Below are positions 7,108 through 10,144 of a DNA stretch of 10,144 nt, one piece after another (positions within the stretch are counted from its first letter, which is position 1; each line of letters starts with the position of its first letter). Both the position numbers and the translations under genes were made by a program. Source of the stretch: Bacteroidales bacterium GP1 (GTDB lineage Bacteria > Bacteroidota > Bacteroidia > Bacteroidales > Muribaculaceae); NCBI GenBank assembly GCA_001701105.1, contig DAAI01000001.1:4518-14661 (forward strand), written 5' to 3'. The notes beneath the pieces are model-generated. The model saw only the letters and a program-made list of their open reading frames with translations, was not told the DNA's origin and searched no databases.

Positions 7108-7356
7108 ATGGAAGAGAAACAATCCGAGAGCAAACTTGCCAATATCGGCAATTTTCTGTTAAATGCACTAACGGCGCTGACATCCACAATAGTCAGTGCT
7201 GTTGTTGTCGTAATCCTTTACGTCCTGTATATCCCATTTGCGATAGGACGTGCATTGTTCAACCGAAAAGCAGTTGTTGGCTTCTATTCCGATGTGTTCT
7301 ATGCACTCGACGGAATCAGCCAGCGTATACGCAAGAGAGAGGAGGTAAAGGAGTGA
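7108..7356 (+). CDS. Small single-helix membrane protein of unknown function
   Basis: An 82-residue protein with a charged N terminus (MEEKQSESK), one long hydrophobic segment at about residues 22-48 (from LTALTSTIVSAVVVVILYV to IPFAIG), and a basic C-terminal half ending RIRKREEVKE, which by the positive-inside rule should face the cytoplasm. I do not recognise a family. It lies 98 bases before the CdiA-CT-like gene on the same strand and is probably cotranscribed with it. Its stop overlaps a GTG (7355-7357) opening a 22-codon frame, which is probably chance. Small membrane proteins next to toxin-like genes can act in immunity, delivery or phage lysis; none of these is shown. No clear ribosome binding site precedes the ATG. 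Confidence 0.55.
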   Translation: MEEKQSESKLANIGNFLLNALTALTSTIVSAVVVVILYVLYIPFAIGRALFNRKAVVGFYSDVFYALDGISQRIRKREEVKE

Positions 7357-7453
7357 ATAAAAGAGTGTCAATCGCATTGCAGATAAACGGGACTCATCTA
7401 CATAGACCCTTACCAAGTTGACCAACGCAACAGCCGGAGGGAGGAGGCTTCCA

Positions 7454-7975
7454 ATGGCTAAATCTTCCGGGGGTGTCCGAAATGTGCCTGTCGGAAGCAC
7501 CGCGTATAATAACCGATTGGCAGAGGTGGCGGAAATGCGGGCGAGTGGAAAGTATTCATCCGTAGAGATGTCAGAGAACGGCACGGGATGGGTTGCTATT
7601 GAGAAGAGTTCAGCAAAACACAAGCCTGAAGAAATTGAAGCAGCTCATCATTTGGCCGACAAAGGGTACAAGGTTACTCTGACAGACGAGGCTGGTTCTG
7701 AAGTTGTGAAAGACGGTAAACTATTCACTGTATCATTTGAGCAGAGAACTCCTACCGCCAGCGGTTCAAAGGGAATCAACAAAGCCCTTGAGCACGCCAA
7801 GAAAAAGGGTGCTGATGTAGCCGTGATTTATGACAAGCATCGCACTTACAATCGCAGTGAAGTTGAGGCCGGGATTCGACAATACGAGAGTTATGCGAGC
7901 AATAAACATCGCTTTCAAAAAATAATCGTAATCGGCTCCACCGGGAACGTACATGTCCACAAGCATAATAATTAA
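7454..7975 (+). CDS. Orphan protein with a CdiA C-terminal (tRNase-like) nuclease domain
   Basis: A 173-residue protein. ATG 7454 is chosen over the TTG at 7418 because AGGAGG lies about seven bases upstream and is one of the few strong ribosome binding sites here. Residues 1-55 are a basic, Ser/Gly-rich leader. Residues about 57-160 resemble the CdiA-CT/PD-(D/E)XK-like nuclease fold: KPEEIEAAHHLADKGYKV (helix with E60, E62), VVKDGKLFTVSFEQR with D87 and E96-x-R98, then GINKALEHAKKKGADVAVIYD and a final strand KIIVIG. In contact-dependent inhibition toxins this domain cleaves tRNA, with Glu/Asp and basic residues at the active site. Here there is no CdiA stalk, secretion signal, or recognisable immunity gene downstream. 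Similar stand-alone forms occur in Bacteroidales mobile elements. Whether it is a nuclease, a toxin remnant or a structural phage protein is open. Confidence 0.65.
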   Translation: MAKSSGGVRNVPVGSTAYNNRLAEVAEMRASGKYSSVEMSENGTGWVAIEKSSAKHKPEEIEAAHHLADKGYKVTLTDEAGSEVVKDGKLFTVSFEQRTPTASGSKGINKALEHAKKKGADVAVIYDKHRTYNRSEVEAGIRQYESYASNKHRFQKIIVIGSTGNVHVHKHNN

Positions 7976-8080
7976 AAAAGAGGGCCGCCCGCACTCGGTA
8001 GTCCTCTTCCATTCAGTTTTCCTCACAAGCGAGCGGCCATAGTACGGATACCGTCCTCAGTAATGTACCGACTGAATGTT
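7973..8080 (-). ncRNA. Candidate small RNA, convergent with the CdiA-CT-like gene
   Basis: The consensus minus-strand promoter at 8117-8086 would start a transcript near 8080. About 45 bases on, it forms a stem of GGCCGCTCGC (8038-8029) with GCGGGCGGCC (7992-7983), one mismatch. An alternative 3' hairpin pairs AAGAGG (8008-8003) with CCTCTT (7983-7978). A run of six T (7979-7974) then ends it. That is promoter, structured RNA and intrinsic terminator in about 105 bases, without a convincing ORF. Its end overlaps the last codons of the CdiA-CT-like gene. The same hairpin could serve simply as a terminator. Confidence 0.4.
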
Positions 8081-8085
8081 AACTA

Positions 8086-8117
8086 CAAAATTACTCATTT
8101 TTAATGAACTGAACAAA
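8086..8117 (-). promoter_or_regulatory. Consensus promoter pointing away from the epimerase gene
   Basis: On the minus strand TTTG (8117-8114), a 20-base spacer, then TAATTTTG (8093-8086): an exact fit to the Bacteroidota consensus. No minus-strand protein gene follows it, so it most likely drives the small RNA described at 7973-8080. Confidence 0.55.
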
Positions 8118-8120
8118 TCC

Positions 8121-8570
8121 ATGAAAGTAATAATCACCGGCAGTGAGGGATTTATCGGCCGTGCGCTCTCGCTTGCCCTACAAAAGCGCGGAATTGAGGT
8201 CATAGGCATAGACCGCAAGAGTGGCCGAGAGGTGGCCGACATCGCCAAATATATGCCCGAAGACCTCGACGCAGTATTTCATCTGGCTGCCCAGACTTCT
8301 GTTTTCAACTCTGACGTTATTCAGATCCGCAAGGACAACATCGACTCGTTCATGGCGGTTGTAGAAGCCTGCGCCAAACATCCCAACAATCCGAAGTTGG
8401 TCTTTGCTTCATCCTCCACGGCCAATCCTATTAACACAACGTCAATGTATGGCATTACAAAGCATTTTGCCGAAGTGTATGCCCGAATCTATCTGTCCTC
8501 GGGCACCGACGTCCGCTTAGGACGCAAGACGCAAGAAGACGCAAGAATGAAATTTGATTTTGAGATTTAA
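8121..8570 (+). CDS. Truncated NAD-dependent epimerase/dehydratase (extended SDR)
   Basis: 149 residues from ATG 8121; family members have about 290-350, so only the N-terminal half is present. The start MKVIITGSEGFIG gives the GxxGxxG NAD-binding motif, D31 (GIDR) ends the second strand, and VFHLAAQTS (52-60), LVFASSSTAN (93-102) and the catalytic Y110-GIT-K114 follow. These are hallmarks of nucleotide-sugar epimerases/dehydratases. Homology stops after TDVRL (about residue 133). The final residues GRKTQEDARMKFDFEI are encoded by GACGCAA repeats and by the -33 box of the tRNA promoter. Without the C-terminal substrate-binding part the protein is probably inactive, so this is likely a pseudogene left by recombination. 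An alternative upstream ATG (8076) would add 15 residues before the nucleotide-binding motif and is not favoured. Confidence 0.8.
   Translation: MKVIITGSEGFIGRALSLALQKRGIEVIGIDRKSGREVADIAKYMPEDLDAVFHLAAQTSVFNSDVIQIRKDNIDSFMAVVEACAKHPNNPKLVFASSSTANPINTTSMYGITKHFAEVYARIYLSSGTDVRLGRKTQEDARMKFDFEI
8521..8544 (+). repeat. Three GACGCAA direct repeats at the epimerase break point
   Basis: GACGCAA occurs at 8521, 8528 and 8538, with spacings of 7 and 10. The array sits exactly where similarity to epimerases ends and just before the tRNA promoter, so it may mark the recombination junction. Confidence 0.6.
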
Positions 8571-8589
8571 AAAATAATTATTAACTTTG
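8559..8589 (+). promoter_or_regulatory. Promoter of tRNA-Ser
   Basis: TTTG (8559-8562), 19 bases, TAACTTTG (8582-8589): a full match to the Bacteroidota consensus. It is placed about 64 bases ahead of the tRNA, leaving a leader of about 57 bases to be processed. The -33 box lies within the last codons of the truncated epimerase. Confidence 0.75.
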
Positions 8590-8653
8590 CGGTCGCAAAA
8601 AAATGTGACAGATACTTCGGCTGACATCAGATCGGAGATCATATCACAAAAAT

Positions 8654-8738
8654 GGAGAGATGGCAGAGTGGTCGATTGCGGCGGTCTTGAAAACCGTTGA
8701 GGGTCACACCTCCGGGGGTTCGAATCCCTCTCTCTCCG
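8654..8738 (+). tRNA. tRNA-Ser (anticodon UGA)
   Basis: 85 bases folding as a class II tRNA. The acceptor stem pairs GGAGAGA with TCTCTCC and has discriminator G. The anticodon arm is GCGGT-CTTGAAA-ACCGT with anticodon TGA. A long variable arm follows (TGAGGGTCACACCTCC), then the T arm GGGGG-TTCGAAT-CCCTC. The 3' CCA is not encoded (GCA then ATAAAG). It reads UCA and, by wobble, other UCN serine codons. The 3' end of serine tRNA genes is a known integration target for Bacteroides elements such as NBU2. Confidence 0.96.
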
Positions 8739-8745
8739 CAATAAA

Positions 8746-8760
8746 GCTTGATTATCAAGC
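8746..8760. repeat. Perfect short inverted repeat after tRNA-Ser
   Basis: GCTTGA-TTA-TCAAGC forms a 6-bp stem with a 3-base loop eight bases after the tRNA. It may mark the processing or end point of the tRNA transcript, or be a recombinase-binding element. No T-tract follows. Confidence 0.45.
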
Positions 8761-8773
8761 AATTAAGTAAATA

Positions 8774-8820
8774 ACACCCAATTTTACACCCAATTTAGGG
8801 AGTGAGATTGGGTGTTTTAT
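8774..8820 (+). terminator. Direct and inverted ACACCCAAT repeats: terminator of tRNA-Ser or integrase arm sites
   Basis: ACACCCAATTT occurs twice with a 12-base period (8774-8784 and 8786-8796). The inverse ATTGGGTGT (8807-8815) is followed by TTTATTAT. The second copy and the inverse make a perfect 9-bp stem with a 12-base loop, an effective intrinsic terminator for the tRNA. The extra direct copy, not needed for termination, resembles the repeated arm-type sites beside attachment sites of tyrosine-recombinase elements. Confidence 0.6.
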
Positions 8821-8894
8821 TATGGACTTATAGGGAGAAAAATAGGGAATAAAAAATTTTTCTTCCCTTTTGTTCCTTTCCAACGACAAGTAAT

Positions 8895-8924
8895 CGGCTC
8901 TAAATCCACTTTGGTTTAGAGCCG
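8895..8924 (-). terminator. Hairpin at the end of the coiled-coil protein gene
   Basis: A perfect 10-bp stem CGGCTCTAAA (8895-8904) with TTTAGAGCCG (8915-8924) and a 10-base loop, 31 bases beyond the stop of the minus-strand gene. On that strand the following bases are ATTACTTG, only mildly T-rich. On the other strand TATATATAG follows. It is probably a weak or bidirectional terminator. Confidence 0.55.
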
Positions 8925-8955
8925 TATATATAGGGTACGGTTATAAAGTAAAGCG

Positions 8956-9954
8956 TTAGCCGAGGATGTCGTTTAATGCTTCTGCAAACTCCTTGTTCTT
9001 TTTGCTTGGTAGGTCAATTATGGGCTCACGATATTTTGAGCGGTAGTAGTCAGGTTTTATACCTGTAATCCGGAGCATAGCTCCGATCCATTCACTTCGT
9101 TTTTCTTTCTCAAGCTTTTCACTTAGCTGACTGATGAGATAGCAAACCCTTATCTTCTCATTCTTGCAAACCTCCAAAGGCTTGGATGTTTGGTGTAAAT
9201 TAAGGGTATGGAAAAAATCTATCGGGGACATCTCAATAAACTGCCGTCCATTGCAAAGCTCATGGACGGACGCTAAAAGAGACATGGATAAAAACAAATC
9301 AGTCCGTTCGGACTGTTCATCTTCTTTTTCTAAGGGCTTATTATAATATTTCTCTACTACAGGGAGGAGATAACTACATTTCAGATATATAAGCTTGAAA
9401 ATATCAGTCGGCACACTCCACATTTCTTCTTCAAGTTTTTTTCGCTTAGCGTAAAAGTTTTGAAGCTTCGCTTTTTCATTTTGATATTCAGTGGTTAGCT
9501 TGTCTACTCTTCGTTCCAATATAGCAGCTTCTTCTTTCGACATGCCATTGAATGGGGTCATTTCGTAAGAATTGGAGGCTTCTTTAAGTTCACCGCTTGC
9601 TTCCTGGGTTTTCTTTTGTTGGGTCTCAATGTCTTTTTCAACAAACGACAACGGATTATGCCAGAGCAATCTTAAATCAATATGGTCATAGTACCGGCTG
9701 TTATCATTATACAGCGTTACTATCCTGTCTAAATCCACACTAAGACTTTTGAGTATAAGTCTCATTCGTTCCGTTGGCGCATTGAGAACCAAATCCATAA
9801 TTCCGCCTTCGACATCTTGAACAGCAGGGAAAGAATTATTGAAAGCAACCAGATATAGGGATTCTTCACAGGTTATGCTCTTCCCAGAGAGAACTCCTGT
9901 ATACAAAGTGCAGGCAGAGCTGAGGTCAGGTATGAATTTAGAAATGTCAGTCAT
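8956..9954 (-). CDS. Hypothetical coiled-coil protein of an accessory element
   Basis: 332 residues from ATG 9954; an ATG at 9963 would add three. I prefer 9954 because it overlaps the stop of a small upstream ORF as ATGACTGA, a typical coupled arrangement. There is no signal peptide or membrane helix. The N-terminal part is mixed alpha/beta. Residues about 108-195 are a charged coiled coil (VEKDIETQQKKTQEASGEL; LERRVDKLTTEYQNEKAKL; YAKRKKLEEEM). The C-terminal part is helical, with YYNKPLEKEDEQSERTDLF, SVHELCNGRQF, EKIRVCYLISQL and DYYRSKYREP. I associate this kind of protein with integrative elements of Bacteroidales, often near an end, but its function is unknown to me. Position just inside a tRNA-Ser junction supports an accessory origin. 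Confidence 0.6.
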   Translation of the reverse strand: MTDISKFIPDLSSACTLYTGVLSGKSITCEESLYLVAFNNSFPAVQDVEGGIMDLVLNAPTERMRLILKSLSVDLDRIVTLYNDNSRYYDHIDLRLLWHNPLSFVEKDIETQQKKTQEASGELKEASNSYEMTPFNGMSKEEAAILERRVDKLTTEYQNEKAKLQNFYAKRKKLEEEMWSVPTDIFKLIYLKCSYLLPVVEKYYNKPLEKEDEQSERTDLFLSMSLLASVHELCNGRQFIEMSPIDFFHTLNLHQTSKPLEVCKNEKIRVCYLISQLSEKLEKEKRSEWIGAMLRITGIKPDYYRSKYREPIIDLPSKKNKEFAEALNDILG

Positions 9955-10099
9955 AATCAACATTGTAGTTATATATAACTATAACGAACAAGCTCTTAAT
10001 AAAGTGCGCATCCATTCGTAATAAATCGGGTCGAGGGGTTTCCCACTTGTAAGTGTGTTTTAGACAGCATAAAGCATAACGAATGTCAGACAAAAACAC
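9947..10099 (-). CDS. Possible small ORF overlapping the start of the coiled-coil gene
   Basis: From GTG 10099 this reads VFLSDIRYALCCLKHTYKWETPRPDLLRMDAHFIKSLFVIVIYNYNVDYD, about 50 residues, ending at TGA 9949-9947. The segment DIRYAL...TY resembles the conserved core of small DIRYALGRxTY proteins found in phages and integrative elements. Its stop overlaps the ATG of the next gene by the ATGACTGA arrangement, as a translationally coupled pair would. The frame is closed upstream by a stop at 10123-10121, so there is no room for a full N terminus, and no ATG start exists before the DIRYAL core. It may be a short gene with a non-ATG start or a decayed one. Confidence 0.35.
   Translation of the reverse strand: MFLSDIRYALCCLKHTYKWETPRPDLLRMDAHFIKSLFVIVIYNYNVDYD
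9966..9981. repeat. 16-bp perfect palindrome near the coiled-coil gene start
   Basis: TAGTTATATATAACTA is its own reverse complement and lies 12 bases before the ATG at 9954. It could be an operator or a small hairpin hiding the ribosome binding region. It also falls inside the possible small upstream ORF. AT-rich palindromes of this size can arise by chance. Confidence 0.4.
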
Positions 10100-10144
10100 A
10101 TCTTGCGATGTAATTTGAAATTAGATGCTTGTATCGTCAGTTTG

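Noticed and set aside
7355..7423. 22-codon GTG-started frame overlapping the stop of the small membrane protein
   Set aside because: Very short, no homology that I recognise, and its only support is the overlap.
7168..7623. 151-residue minus-strand frame across 7108-7623
   Set aside because: Antisense to the small membrane protein and to the start of the CdiA-CT-like gene; those have better starts and protein character.
7766..8026. Two overlapping minus-strand frames that could be an immunity gene for the CdiA-CT-like protein
   Set aside because: Almost wholly antisense to the nuclease domain; composition looks like a shadow, and an intrinsic terminator lies within their first codons.
8517..8762. 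81-residue minus-strand frame over the tRNA
   Set aside because: Covers a clear tRNA gene and its promoter on the other strand.
8774..8815. CRISPR-like repeats (ACACCCAATTT copies)
   Set aside because: Only two direct copies with a 1-base gap and no spacers; fits a terminator or recombinase sites.

Overview
The window looks like a chromosomal segment of a Bacteroidales bacterium, possibly of the Muribaculaceae/Bacteroidaceae type. Four things point there: promoters of the Bacteroidota form TTTG-N19..21-TAnnTTTG, weak or absent Shine-Dalgarno sequences, a secreted nuclease with a type IX secretion (T9SS) C-terminal tail, and a DUF5053-like protein. It joins core chromosome on the left to accessory, mobile-element-like DNA on the right.

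Left part (1-2683, minus strand). The 5' end of korA (2-oxoacid:ferredoxin oxidoreductase alpha subunit, cut by the window edge) lies downstream of a 600-residue secreted endonuclease I-family protein.

Middle (2909-6378). A compact three-gene minus-strand operon runs toxin-like protein, then XRE-type HTH antitoxin, then a small SecB-fold protein. I read it as a toxin-antitoxin-chaperone (TAC) module. A consensus promoter sits just upstream of the toxin gene. Diverging from it is a membrane-anchored LTA-synthase/sulfatase-family phosphotransferase.

Right part (6379-10144). This is a sparse mosaic: a DUF5053-like small protein followed by a strong terminator; 250 bp of degenerate-looking DNA; a one-helix membrane protein; an orphan protein with a CdiA-CT-like nuclease domain; a possible minus-strand small RNA facing the end of that gene; and an NAD-dependent epimerase truncated at half length. 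The truncation runs straight into the promoter of tRNA-Ser(UGA). Beyond the tRNA lie direct and inverted ACACCCAAT repeats and an accessory coiled-coil protein preceded by a small overlapping ORF, as expected where an integrative element has entered at the tRNA 3' end. No integrase, transposase or CRISPR array is visible.

The items most worth follow-up are the putative TAC module, the antisense small-RNA candidate, the orphan CdiA-CT-like nuclease, and the tRNA-Ser junction.
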